DNA of 64,000 nt from an uncultured Spirochaeta sp. (GTDB lineage: Bacteria; Spirochaetota; Spirochaetia; DSM-27196; Alkalispirochaetaceae). Positions 10,207 through 19,799 of the stretch are shown here, in pieces. Where the stretch lies: the NCBI GenBank assembly GCA_913030605.1, contig CAJWEZ010000003.1:52138-116137 (forward strand), given 5' to 3'. How positions within the stretch are numbered: position 1 is the stretch's first letter; every line of letters starts with the position of its first letter. A program made the translations under genes and the position numbers. The notes below the pieces were generated by a model, which was not told where the DNA came from, ran no database searches, and saw only the letters and a program-made list of their open reading frames with translations.

Positions 10207-10947
10207 TCAGCGCAGTTGGTCGAGGCGCTGCCGCGCGAACATGAGGAACGCGACGGTCAGCGTCACCAGGTAGATCACCGACCGTGTATCGACCAGACCG
10301 CGGGAAAAGTTGGAGAAGTGGTATCCCACGCTCAGATACTCCACGACCGGCACGATCGCCGCCGGGAGCAGCACCAGAAAACTGTTGAGCAGCGACAGCC
10401 CCAGGGCGATGACCAGCCCGAGGATGAGCGCCACGGTCTCGTTGCGGGCGACGCTGGACGCGAACACCCCCACGGCACCGTAGGCGGCCGCCAGAAGCGC
10501 GGCGCCCAGATATCCGCCGATAACCGGTCCCGGGTCCAGCCGTCCGAATCCCGCCACGGTGACGGCGAAGATCACCGTCGGCAGCAGGAGAAACAGGCCG
10601 GTGACCCACACCGCCAGAAACTTGGCGATCACCACGTCGGTGTTGCGGACCGGAAGCGTGCTCAGCACCTCCCACGTGCCGCGACGGCGCTCCTCCGCCA
10701 CCAGACGCATCGCCAGCGCCGGCATCAGCAGCGCCAGCAGAACCGGGAGCGACCCGAAAAACTGCCGCATCTCGGCGCGGTCAAACAGGAAGAACACCGA
10801 AAAGAACAGCGTGGCGGTGACCGCCAGAAAGACGATGCCCACCACGTAGGCAACCGGTGTCTGAAAAAACGAAGAGAGCTCGCGACGGAACAGGGCCGCC
10901 GTCGCCCGTGTGCGCGTCGCGGTGGTGGCCTGCGGATCAGTCGGCAT
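10207..10947 (-). CDS. ABC transporter permease (GldF/ABC-2 type)
   Basis: LFRRELSSFFQTPVAYVVGIVFLAVTATLFF...EERRRGTWEVLSTLPVRNTDVVIAKFLA; start placed at ATG 10947. Confidence 0.9.
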   Translation of the reverse strand: MPTDPQATTATRTRATAALFRRELSSFFQTPVAYVVGIVFLAVTATLFFSVFFLFDRAEMRQFFGSLPVLLALLMPALAMRLVAEERRRGTWEVLSTLPVRNTDVVIAKFLAVWVTGLFLLLPTVIFAVTVAGFGRLDPGPVIGGYLGAALLAAAYGAVGVFASSVARNETVALILGLVIALGLSLLNSFLVLLPAAIVPVVEYLSVGYHFSNFSRGLVDTRSVIYLVTLTVAFLMFARQRLDQLR

Positions 10948-11878
10948 CCGCGTCTCCTTTCTCTGCAGTGATCGTGAGTTCCCGGAAAATGTCCTCCATG
11001 GAGGTTCGCTCCCGCGACATCTCGTAGATCGTGAACGCCCCGGAGGCGGCGCGACGGAAGATCTCCGGCCGAAGGTCCGTGTCGGTCTCGCCGGACACAA
11101 CAAACGAAGCAAGCCCGTCGCCGGCGGTTCCCGTGTCCACACTACGCACGCCGGACAGGTCGCGCAGGGCCGAGACAACCGCCGACGGTTCCGCGTCACC
11201 GGTGGTGAGATGGATGCGCTGCACGGTGGGGGCGAAGGAGTCGATCGATCCGTCGTAGCGGATCGTCCCGCGGTGAATCACGATCACGCGGGAACAGAGC
11301 GCCTCAACCTCCTGCATGATATGGGTGGACAGAATGACCGTCTTGGTTTCGGCGATCCGCCGGATGAGGCTGCGCACCTCTATGATCTGATTGGGGTCCA
11401 GGCCGCTGGTGGGCTCGTCGAGTACCAGCAGTTCCGGGTCGTGGAGCAAGGTGTGCGCCAGCCCAACGCGCTGTCGGTAGCCCTTGGAGAGCTCCCGAAT
11501 CGGCTTGTGGGCGTGGGATCCCAGGCCGACCTCCCGAATCACCTCCGGGACACGAACGTCGGGATCGAGTCCGTGAAGCCGCGCCTCGTAGGCCAGGTAG
11601 TCCCACGCAAGCATGTCGCCGTAGACCGGCGCGGATTCCGGCAGGTAGCCGATCCGCCGTTTGAGTTCCACGGCGTCCGGCGTGAACCGCTCACCGGCGA
11701 TCTCCACCGTTCCCGCTGTGGGCGACAGGTACCCGGTCATGATCCGCATGGTCGTCGTCTTGCCGGCGCCGTTCGGCCCAAGCAGTCCGACGATACCTCC
11801 GCGGGGGATCGAAAACGACACCCGGTCGAGCGCTTTCAGATCACCGTAGTCTTTTTCCACTGAATCGAAGTGAACCAT
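10937..11878 (-). CDS. ABC transporter ATP-binding protein (GldA-like)
   Basis: Walker A GPNGAGKTTT, signature LSKGYRQRVGLA, Walker B LLVLDEPTSGLDP. Confidence 0.95.
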   Translation of the reverse strand: MVHFDSVEKDYGDLKALDRVSFSIPRGGIVGLLGPNGAGKTTTMRIMTGYLSPTAGTVEIAGERFTPDAVELKRRIGYLPESAPVYGDMLAWDYLAYEARLHGLDPDVRVPEVIREVGLGSHAHKPIRELSKGYRQRVGLAHTLLHDPELLVLDEPTSGLDPNQIIEVRSLIRRIAETKTVILSTHIMQEVEALCSRVIVIHRGTIRYDGSIDSFAPTVQRIHLTTGDAEPSAVVSALRDLSGVRSVDTGTAGDGLASFVVSGETDTDLRPEIFRRAASGAFTIYEMSRERTSMEDIFRELTITAEKGDADAD

Positions 11879-12055
11879 CGATGCCTCGCGATCTGTTGTT
11901 TGCTGTAGGGGTATCCTGCGGGCATTACGTGGACCTTGCAAGAGGATTACAGATTTGTAATGGAATCATCGAAAACTCACCGTTGCCACACGGAAATCTC
12001 ACGCCCCGCGGTTTGGATGGTCTCCAGTTCGAATTCTTGACAAGGAGTATCCGCA

Positions 12056-13387
12056 ATGTACAAACCCCGTACGCTTGTTACAGCAGTGTTGATCCTGGCG
12101 GCGCTGGCACCGCTTGCCGTGTCGGCCTCGGGCCAGGCCGAGACCACCACCGACGGCCCCACCGAGATCCAGTTCTGGCACGCCTTCAGCGACGCGCCGC
12201 GTTCCGGATGGATCGAGGACCGCGCCGCCGAATGGAATGCCGCCAACCCCGACTTTCGCGTGGTCGTCGAACGCAAGGGTTCGTACCGCGAGACGCTGCA
12301 GGCGGCAGTCCTGGCCGCGCGCCAGGGCGACGCGCCGCATCTGGTGCAGCTCTTCGAGGTCGGCAGCCAGCTGGCGGTCGACTCCGGTATTTTCAAGCCC
12401 GTCGGAGAGGTTGGAGGCATTCCCGCCGACGACTACATCGAGCCGGTGCTCAACTACTACACGATCGACGACCAGATCTACTCGATCCCGTTCAACAGTT
12501 CGTCCCCGATTCTGTACTACAACAGGGACAAGATGGCGCAGGCGGGACTCGACCCCGACAGCCCGCCGGAGACGTTCAGCGAGGTGATCGCGATGCTGGA
12601 GCAGGCGCGCGACGCCGGCGTGGATGGCGCCCGGATCGGGTTCAATCTGCACTCGTGGTTCTTTGAGCAATGGATGGCCGAACAGAACGCACCGCTGGTG
12701 AACAACAGCAACGGTCGCGCCGCCCGCGCCACCGAGGTCAACCTGACCAGCGACGCCGCCTACACGATCGTCAACTGGATCGACGAACTGAACCGGCGCG
12801 GACTCTACACCTACACCGGCCGACTGGAGGACTGGAGCGGCAGCGACGCGATCTTCCAGCAGGGCGAGGCGATGTTTCACATCACGTCTACCGCGGATCT
12901 CGGCAACATCTCCAGTGCGGTTGAGGGCTCCTTCGAGCTCGGCACCGGGTTGCTTCCGATCCCCGACGGCGTGGAGCGCAACGGCGTGGTGATCGGCGGC
13001 GCCAGCGTGTGGCTCCTCGACGGTCACCCGACGCGGGAACTCGAGGCCGCCCGGGACTTCGTGCTCTTCATGACCAACACCGAAAACATGGTGAGCTGGC
13101 ACAAACTCACCGGCTACTATCCGGTGCGCAACTCCTCGGTGGACGCGCTGGAGGCTGAGGGATGGTTCGACGAGGACCCGAACGCCTACACCGCCTTTGA
13201 CCAGCTCCTGAACACGGTCCCCAATCCCGCCTCCGCCGGTGCCCTCATGGGGAGTTTCCTCGACACGCGCACGATCATCGAGGAGGCGATCCAGAAGGTG
13301 CTGCAGGGCACGGACGTCCAGGCGGCGATGGAAGAGGCCAAGGTACTCGCCGACGACCGGCTCCGGGAGTACAACGCCAACCTCTGA
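12056..13387 (+). CDS. Extracellular sugar-binding lipoprotein/solute-binding protein (UgpB-type)
   Basis: Signal peptide; IQFWHAFSDAPRSGWIEDRAAEWNAANPDFRVVVERKGSYRETLQA. Confidence 0.93.
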   Translation: MYKPRTLVTAVLILAALAPLAVSASGQAETTTDGPTEIQFWHAFSDAPRSGWIEDRAAEWNAANPDFRVVVERKGSYRETLQAAVLAARQGDAPHLVQLFEVGSQLAVDSGIFKPVGEVGGIPADDYIEPVLNYYTIDDQIYSIPFNSSSPILYYNRDKMAQAGLDPDSPPETFSEVIAMLEQARDAGVDGARIGFNLHSWFFEQWMAEQNAPLVNNSNGRAARATEVNLTSDAAYTIVNWIDELNRRGLYTYTGRLEDWSGSDAIFQQGEAMFHITSTADLGNISSAVEGSFELGTGLLPIPDGVERNGVVIGGASVWLLDGHPTRELEAARDFVLFMTNTENMVSWHKLTGYYPVRNSSVDALEAEGWFDEDPNAYTAFDQLLNTVPNPASAGALMGSFLDTRTIIEEAIQKVLQGTDVQAAMEEAKVLADDRLREYNANL

Positions 13388-13415
13388 CCCGACGACCCGA
13401 TCCATTTCGAATACG

Positions 13416-13441
13416 CACCCCTCCGCTCCGGCGGAGGGGTG
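13416..13441 (+). terminator. Intergenic hairpin between solute-binding protein and permease genes (terminator/attenuator)
   Basis: CACCCCTCCGC-tccg-GCGGAGGGGTG, perfect 11-bp stem followed by TTT. Confidence 0.6.
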
Positions 13442-13461
13442 TTTCTGCAGGGAGACAGCCA

Positions 13462-14391
13462 ATGACGTACCGACCCATTTTTCGCCACCCGATTGCAGCT
13501 GCAGTACTCCTGGTGCCGACCCTCGCCGTGTTGACGGCGTTTCTGTACTTCCCCGCAATCCAGTCGGTGGTGCTGAGCACGTATCGCAGCAACCTCCTGC
13601 TGGGTACGCGGGCCTTCGTGGGGCTGGAGAACTTTCGGGCGATCTTCTTCGGACCCCAGGCGCCGGCGTTCTGGCAGGCGAGCATCCAGACGATTCTGTT
13701 TGCGCTGCTTGTCACGGGCCCCGGCGTTGCCGTGAGCATGGTGCTCGCGACGCTCGCTGCACGCCCGATCACGGGCGGACGCTTCTACCGCATCATGCTC
13801 ATCTGGCCCTTCGCGCTCTCCCCGGCGATCGCCGGGACGATCTTTCTGTTCATGTTCAACCCGGAGGTCGGCGTGGTGAACCAGGTGCTGTCGGCCCTGT
13901 TCGGCATCAAACCGCGGTGGCTCGACGATCCGGCACTGGCGTTCGTTGTCGCCGTCTCCGCGGCGATCTGGAAGAACCTCGGCTACAACATCGTGTTCTA
14001 CCTGGCTGCGCTGCAGAACGTTCCGCCAAGCCTCTCTGAGGCGGCCGAGATCGACGGCGCCGGCGGGATCGCGCGGTTTTTCCGCATTACCGTCCCCATG
14101 CTGAGTCCTACGACGTTCTTTCTGGTCTTCACCAACCTGGCGTACAGCTTTTTCAACGTCTTCGGGCTCATCGACATTCTCACCGCCGGCGGGCCCGTCG
14201 GCGGCGGCATCGCCAACCGGACCGGCGTGACCACAACCCTCATCGTGAAGGTGTTCCGCGACGGTTTTGGCGGGAGCAGCAACATGGGACTGGCGGCGGC
14301 GCAGGGAGTCGTCCTGATGACGATCGCAGTACTCGTCACCGTCGGTCAGTTTCGCCTCGGCGGGCGATCCGTGCACTACGAGGGGGCGTAG
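13462..14391 (+). CDS. Sugar ABC transporter permease (UgpA-type)
   Basis: MalF-like permease; EAAEIDGAGGIARFFRITVPMLSPT motif. Confidence 0.95.
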   Translation: MTYRPIFRHPIAAAVLLVPTLAVLTAFLYFPAIQSVVLSTYRSNLLLGTRAFVGLENFRAIFFGPQAPAFWQASIQTILFALLVTGPGVAVSMVLATLAARPITGGRFYRIMLIWPFALSPAIAGTIFLFMFNPEVGVVNQVLSALFGIKPRWLDDPALAFVVAVSAAIWKNLGYNIVFYLAALQNVPPSLSEAAEIDGAGGIARFFRITVPMLSPTTFFLVFTNLAYSFFNVFGLIDILTAGGPVGGGIANRTGVTTTLIVKVFRDGFGGSSNMGLAAAQGVVLMTIAVLVTVGQFRLGGRSVHYEGA

Positions 14392-14392
14392 C

Positions 14393-15289
14393 ATGCGACA
14401 CCGGAAAGATCCTGTGTGGGTACACGTCGTACTGTCGCTGGCGGTCGTGGTGATCGCCGCCCCGGTGCTCTTCGCGCTCATCAAGGCCACGCAAAGCCGC
14501 GCCGACGTGCTCTCGCCGAGCCTTGTGCCGGGGACGGCGTTCCTGGAGAACCTCCGCATCGTCTGGCGGGACCAGCACCTTGGACGCTACATCGCCAACT
14601 CGCTGTGGATCGCCACCATGGTGACCGTCGGAAAAACGATCCTCTCGATTCTGGCGGCGATGGTGCTCGTGTACTTTCGGATACGCTTTAAGGGCATGCT
14701 CTTCGCGTTCGTCCTGTTCACGCTGCTGATGCCCACGGAGGTGCTGATCGTGGGGCTGTTCGACATGGTCTCGCTGAGTCCGCCGGATTCGGTCGGCGAG
14801 TTTCTGTCGTGGTTGCTCAATCCGCGGCGCGTCTTCCTCGAGCCGATTCCCTTCGGGTTCGGGTGGACCAACACCTACCGCTCCGTGGTGGTTCCGTTCA
14901 CGGCGAGCGCCACCGGCGTGTTCCTGTTCCGCCAGCACTTCCTCTCGATTCCCCGAGACCTGGGCGACGCCGCGCGGATCGATGGGGCCGGCCCGGGCAA
15001 CTTTCTGTTCCGCGTCCTGGTTCCGATGAGCGCCAACACGATCGGCGCACTGGCGGTGATCCAGTTTGTGTATGTGTGGGACCAGTACCTGTGGCCGCGC
15101 GTCATCATCCGCGACGACGCGCGACAGGTGGTACAGGTCGGTCTCAACCTGATCATCGGGGTGGGGGAAGGTGTGTACTGGGGACAGGTGATGGCCGGCG
15201 CCCTGGTGTCGATCGTCCCGCCGCTGGTGGTGTTCATCGCACTGCAGGAGCAGTTCATGCGAGGATTCGCGCTCACCTCCGACAAGTAG
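14393..15289 (+). CDS. Carbohydrate ABC transporter permease (UgpE-type)
   Basis: DAARIDGAGPGNFLFRVLVPMSANT motif; follows partner permease by 1 bp. Confidence 0.95.
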   Translation: MRHRKDPVWVHVVLSLAVVVIAAPVLFALIKATQSRADVLSPSLVPGTAFLENLRIVWRDQHLGRYIANSLWIATMVTVGKTILSILAAMVLVYFRIRFKGMLFAFVLFTLLMPTEVLIVGLFDMVSLSPPDSVGEFLSWLLNPRRVFLEPIPFGFGWTNTYRSVVVPFTASATGVFLFRQHFLSIPRDLGDAARIDGAGPGNFLFRVLVPMSANTIGALAVIQFVYVWDQYLWPRVIIRDDARQVVQVGLNLIIGVGEGVYWGQVMAGALVSIVPPLVVFIALQEQFMRGFALTSDK

Positions 15290-15375
15290 GCCGCGACGGG
15301 ACCGCGGGCCCGGAGGCGGGATCGGTGGCGGGGCCCGAAGGCGGGCCCGTAGCCACAACAGACCCGCCCGGTCCG

Positions 15376-16746
15376 CTACTTGTTGAAGTCTTCCAGATAC
15401 GCCTGCTGCGCCGAGGTGAGCGCGTCGTGGCTCACATCGAGCGCAGCGAGCTTCAACCGCGCCACGGCGCGATCGATCTCCGCGGGGACCGGAATGACCG
15501 CGGCAGGAAGCGGGGCCGACGTCCCGGAGGCGCCTTCCCCGGTCGCGGTCCCCGCGCCGGCGGCGCTTCCCCCGGCGGCGCGAACCACGTACTCCGCACT
15601 CAGTGCCTGGACGGCAAAACTGGTGTCCATGATTTCCGCCGGGTGTCCGTCGGCGGCGGAGATGTTCACGATCTTGCCGTCGGCGATCACGTTGATCCAG
15701 CGGCCGTCTGCCTGCCGGTAGCCCTGCAGGTTTTCCCGGACCTCCACCGTCTCGGCGGATTCCGCCTGCAGCGCGTCCAGGGCGATCTCATCGTAGAAGT
15801 GGCCGGCATTGGCCAGAATCGCCCCGTCTTTCATGACGGCAAAGTGGGCCGGGGTAATGACGTCCTTCACGCCGGTGGTGGTCACGAAAAAGTCGCCCTC
15901 GCCGGCGGCGGCGGCCATCGGCATTACACGGTATCCGTCCATCACCGCCTCCAGCGCCTTCACCTCGTCGACCTCACACACGATCACCTGGGCGCCCATG
16001 CCCGCGGCACGCTCGGCGATGCCGCGGCCGCACCAGCCGTAGCCGGCCACAACAACCGTCTTTCCGGTAACCACGAGGTTGGTGGTGCGCATGATCGCGT
16101 CCATCGTACTCTGGCCGGTGCCGTAGCGGTTGTCGAACATGTGCTTCATGAGGGCGTTGTTCACCGCGATCACCGGGAAATTCAGCTTTCCGGCTGCGGC
16201 GCGCGCCTGGTTCCGGAGGACACCGGCGGTCGTTTCCTCGCAGGCACCCATCACCTCACCGGCGTAGGCAGAGGCGCCCTCGTGCAGGTGGTGTACCAGG
16301 TCCCCGCCGTCGTCGATGACCACGTGGGGCGCCACCTGCAGCGCCGTGAGCTGGTGCTCCTCGAACTCCTTCCGGGTGGCGCCGCGCCACGCGTACACGT
16401 GCAGACCGCGGTCGGCGAGGGCCGCAACCACATCGTCCTTGGTGGAAAGCGGGTTGCTGCCGGTCACCGAAACCTGGGCGCCTCCCGCTGCCAGCACCAG
16501 CGCCAGGTAGGCGGTCTTCGCCTCCAGGTGCACGCTCACCGCCGCCCGGAGCCCCTCGAAGGGCCGTTCCCGGGAGAACCGCTCCTCGAGGCCGCGGAGA
16601 ATCGCCATGTTCCTCCGGACCCACTCGATCTTGCGGTTGCCCTCCGCCGCCAGCGACGGGTCCCGGACGATGTTCGCCGGCATCGATACGACGCCGGGGC
16701 GGGTGTCCGTGCCGCCGCCGCTGCCTGCGCCTCCGGCGGCCATCAC
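15376..16746 (-). CDS. ahcY: Adenosylhomocysteinase
   Basis: GLRAAVSVHLEAKTAYLALVLAAGGAQVSVTGSNPLSTKDDVVAAL...NRYGTGQSTMDAIMRTTNLVVTGKTVVVAGYGWCGRGIAERAAGMGAQVIVCEVD. Confidence 0.95.
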   Translation of the reverse strand: MMAAGGAGSGGGTDTRPGVVSMPANIVRDPSLAAEGNRKIEWVRRNMAILRGLEERFSRERPFEGLRAAVSVHLEAKTAYLALVLAAGGAQVSVTGSNPLSTKDDVVAALADRGLHVYAWRGATRKEFEEHQLTALQVAPHVVIDDGGDLVHHLHEGASAYAGEVMGACEETTAGVLRNQARAAAGKLNFPVIAVNNALMKHMFDNRYGTGQSTMDAIMRTTNLVVTGKTVVVAGYGWCGRGIAERAAGMGAQVIVCEVDEVKALEAVMDGYRVMPMAAAAGEGDFFVTTTGVKDVITPAHFAVMKDGAILANAGHFYDEIALDALQAESAETVEVRENLQGYRQADGRWINVIADGKIVNISAADGHPAEIMDTSFAVQALSAEYVVRAAGGSAAGAGTATGEGASGTSAPLPAAVIPVPAEIDRAVARLKLAALDVSHDALTSAQQAYLEDFNK

Positions 16747-17564
16747 ATCGCCTCCACGACCGCTTTGACCAGCCCCACGAACCTGTCGCGAACCATGCGA
16801 CCGGTCTCGATCACCTCGTCGTGGTTCAGAGGCTGGTCGAGAATGCCCGCGGCCATGTTGCTGATCGCGCTGATGCCGAGCACCTTCATGCCGGCATGGG
16901 CCGCCGTAATCACCTCGGGCACCGTGGACATGCCCACGGCGTCGGCGCCCAGCGTGCGCAGCATGCGGATCTCCGCCGGCGTCTCGAAGCTCGGACCGGG
17001 CATGTGGGCGTAGACCCCCTCACGGACGTCCACACCGGCGTCGGCGGCGACCTGCTTCGCCAGCGTCCTGAGCTCCGGCGTATAGGCGACGCTCATGTCG
17101 TTGAACCGCGGGCCGAGTTCCTCGATGTTGTGTCCGCGCAGGGGACTGTCGGTAAAGAACTTGATGTGGTCGGTGATCAGCATGAGATCCCCGGGGACAA
17201 AGCCGGTGTTCACCCCGCCGGCGGCGTTGGTCACGACCAGGGATTCGACCCCCAGAAGTTTCATCACGCGAACGGGGAAGACCACCTCGTCCATCGTGTA
17301 GCCCTCGTAGTAGTGAAACCGCCCCTGCATGATCACCACCTGCTTGCCGCCGAGTTCACCGAACACCAGACGGCCGGCGTGGCCCTCCACAGTGCTCACC
17401 GGGAACCCCGGAATGTCGGCGTAGTCGATCGCATCGGCCCCCGGGATCTGGTCTCCCAGCACGCCGAGGCCACTGCCGAGAATGAGCCCCACCGACGGTT
17501 TCACCGAGGTACGCTCCTGAATGTGTGCTACGGCCTTCCTGACCGCGTCCATGCGTGTGTCCAT
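16743..17564 (-). CDS. Purine-nucleoside phosphorylase
   Basis: SVGLILGSGLGVLGDQI...GHAGRLVFGELGGKQVVIMQGRFHYYEGY...LVVTNAAGGVN...GDLMLITDHIKFF...GVYAHMPGPSFETPAEIRMLRTLGADAVGMSTVPEVITAAHAGMKVLGIS; start set at ATG 17564. Confidence 0.95.
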   Translation of the reverse strand: MDTRMDAVRKAVAHIQERTSVKPSVGLILGSGLGVLGDQIPGADAIDYADIPGFPVSTVEGHAGRLVFGELGGKQVVIMQGRFHYYEGYTMDEVVFPVRVMKLLGVESLVVTNAAGGVNTGFVPGDLMLITDHIKFFTDSPLRGHNIEELGPRFNDMSVAYTPELRTLAKQVAADAGVDVREGVYAHMPGPSFETPAEIRMLRTLGADAVGMSTVPEVITAAHAGMKVLGISAISNMAAGILDQPLNHDEVIETGRMVRDRFVGLVKAVVEAM

Positions 17565-17608
17565 CACTGCCCTCCAGTTGATCGGGTCGTTGTCGGATAC
17601 GTTCCGAC

Positions 17609-17642
17609 AAAAAAAGACCGGGCGGCGCGAGGCCGTCCGGTC
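17609..17642 (-). terminator. Rho-independent terminator on the - strand, downstream of the BMP solute-binding gene
   Basis: - strand GACCGGACGGCCTCGCGCCGCCCGGTC followed by TTTTTTT. Confidence 0.75.
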
Positions 17643-17691
17643 GATCTGTTTCGCGGTGCGGTGCCGCGGGAGGCGGCACCTGCCCCCGGCG

Positions 17692-18753
17692 TCAGTCCAG
17701 GAGGTCCTGGATGTCGGCGCGGGTCTGGGCGATCTGAATCTCGCCGCTGAGAACGGCCTCACGGGCGGCGTCCACCGCGTCCTTGACTTCCTGCGGGATC
17801 ACATCGTCAAAGCTGTGATACGGCGCAATACCGGTGGCATCCTCGGCGAGACCGTAGGTGTGCGTGCCACCCTCAAAGGTACCGTTGGCAACGCTCTCGA
17901 GAACGACGTACACCGACTCGGGGATCTTCTTCACCGCACTGGTGATGACCGTGTCGGGGGCCACGTTGTTCTGGTCGACGTCGACGCCGATGGCGAGCAC
18001 GCCATTCTCACGGGCAGCCTGAATCGCACCGAGACCGGTGAGACCGGCGGCGTGGAAGATGATGTCCGCGCCCTGCTCGATCATGGCAACGGCAGCCTCG
18101 CGACCGCGGGCCTGGTCGGTGAAGTCACCGGCGGTGACCGACAGGACCTGCACGTCGGGGTTGGCGTACTTCACGCCCTGGATGAAGCCGACCTCGTAGC
18201 GCTCGACCGGCGGAATGAACATACCAAGCACGACACCGACGATCGGATCGGCGTTGAGTTTGGGGCTGGCGTCGGAGTACTGCGCCGTCATGTGACCGGC
18301 GAGAACACCGGCGAGGAAACCGCTCTGCTCTTCGCGGTACAGAATACCCTGGAAGTTCGGGATCTCCGGGTCACCGCCGATGTCGATACCACCAAAGAAG
18401 GTATCGGGGTTCATCTGCGCGGCTTCCTTGACCGCCTGCTCCATGAGAAACCCGACGGCAAACACGATGTCGGCGCCGTCCTCGGCGAGACCGGTCAGGT
18501 TCGGAATATAGTCGGTCTGCTGGTTGGACTCCACAACGCGGGCCTCGAAACCGAGGTCCTCGCCCATCTGCAGGCCCTGGTACGCGCCGTCGTTGAAGCT
18601 CTTGTCACCAAGACCACCGACGTCGGTCGCCATCGCCGCAACCATCTGGTCGCCACCCTGTTCCATGGCACCGGATTCCTCGCCCTGGCCACCGGCGAAC
18701 ACGAGCGCCGACGCAACCACGAGCAGCAGAAGAATACTCAAAGTCTGTTTCAT
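17692..18753 (-). CDS. BMP family ABC transporter substrate-binding protein (PnrA/TmpC-like nucleoside-binding)
   Basis: Signal peptide MKQTLSILLLLVVASALVFAGG; GGLGDKSFNDGAYQGLQ; DIVFAVGFLMEQAV; start at ATG 18753. Confidence 0.92.
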   Translation of the reverse strand: MKQTLSILLLLVVASALVFAGGQGEESGAMEQGGDQMVAAMATDVGGLGDKSFNDGAYQGLQMGEDLGFEARVVESNQQTDYIPNLTGLAEDGADIVFAVGFLMEQAVKEAAQMNPDTFFGGIDIGGDPEIPNFQGILYREEQSGFLAGVLAGHMTAQYSDASPKLNADPIVGVVLGMFIPPVERYEVGFIQGVKYANPDVQVLSVTAGDFTDQARGREAAVAMIEQGADIIFHAAGLTGLGAIQAARENGVLAIGVDVDQNNVAPDTVITSAVKKIPESVYVVLESVANGTFEGGTHTYGLAEDATGIAPYHSFDDVIPQEVKDAVDAAREAVLSGEIQIAQTRADIQDLLD

Positions 18754-18847
18754 TACATCCCTCCTTTTGGGATTTGGTTTTGAACCGGAGCGAATTATAC
18801 ACGTCCGGAATGCTTCACACAATTATCGCGGAGTCGGTCCGCGACCG

Positions 18848-19798
18848 TCAGTCCTCGCTCCGCTCGATCATGAAGTCGACACCGTCGGCCTTCGGCGGAC
18901 GACTGCGCCGTACCAGCCCGGCCACCGCAACGACCGTGAGGACGTACGGCAGGATGATAAAAAACTCCTCGGGAACGCGGGCGATCTCGAATACCTGGAA
19001 CCGCACCTGCAGGGCGTCGGCGAGACCGAAAAAGAGCGCAGCAATGAACGCTCCGATCGGATGCCAGCCGCCGGAAATCATCGCCGCCATGGCGATAAAT
19101 CCGCGCCCACCGGTCATGCCCTCGGTAAAGCTGACGTTGCTCTCGATGGAGAGATAGGCGCCGGCCATACCACCGACGAGGCCGCTCACCAGCACGCCGA
19201 AATAGCGCATCTTGTACACGGACACGCCGATCGTCTCCAGCGCCAGCGGATGCTCACCGGAAGCGCGGACGTGCAGCCCCAGCTTCGTTTTGCTGAGGAA
19301 CCATGTGAACACGCCGATGAGAATAAAACTGAAGTACACGATCGGCGTCTGGTTGAAGAACATCGGCCCGAGCACCGGAATCGATGACAGAACCGGGATC
19401 GCCCAGCGGTAGTCGCCGAGCCCCACCGGTACCGGGTTGGTCGTTCCCGGATGCCCCACGATCATGATCATGAGGTACGAGGTGATACCCAGGGCCAGGA
19501 CGTTGAGCACCGCCCCGCTCACCACGTGGTCCAGGTGCAAGCTCACCGTGGCGAAGGCGTGGATGAGGCTGAACAGTCCGCCGAAGAAGATCGCCGCGAG
19601 CAATCCGATCCAGGGGTTTCCGGTTGCGCCGGCGACGATCGCGGCGACGAAGGCACCCACGGTCATGATCCCTTCCATGGCGATGTTGACCACGCCGGAC
19701 CGCTCACAGACGACCGCACCAATCGCCGCCAGGGCGATTGGCGTGGCGTTGCGGATCATCGCGGACAGCAGGTTCACTATGAAGTCGTAATCAACCAT
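18848..19798 (-). CDS. ABC transporter permease (nucleoside/BMP system)
   Basis: MIRNATPIALAAIGAVVCERSGVVNIAMEGIMTVGAFVA; GRGFIAMAAMISGGWHPIGAF. Confidence 0.93.
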   Translation of the reverse strand: MVDYDFIVNLLSAMIRNATPIALAAIGAVVCERSGVVNIAMEGIMTVGAFVAAIVAGATGNPWIGLLAAIFFGGLFSLIHAFATVSLHLDHVVSGAVLNVLALGITSYLMIMIVGHPGTTNPVPVGLGDYRWAIPVLSSIPVLGPMFFNQTPIVYFSFILIGVFTWFLSKTKLGLHVRASGEHPLALETIGVSVYKMRYFGVLVSGLVGGMAGAYLSIESNVSFTEGMTGGRGFIAMAAMISGGWHPIGAFIAALFFGLADALQVRFQVFEIARVPEEFFIILPYVLTVVAVAGLVRRSRPPKADGVDFMIERSED

Positions 19799-19799
19799 G

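Noticed and set aside
14809-17013. 734-aa + strand ORF
   Set aside because: Opposite ahcY and part of PNP and out of frame with the permease; GC-driven artefact.
17521-18783. 420-aa + strand ORF
   Set aside because: Antisense to the BMP binding protein; no coherent domain.
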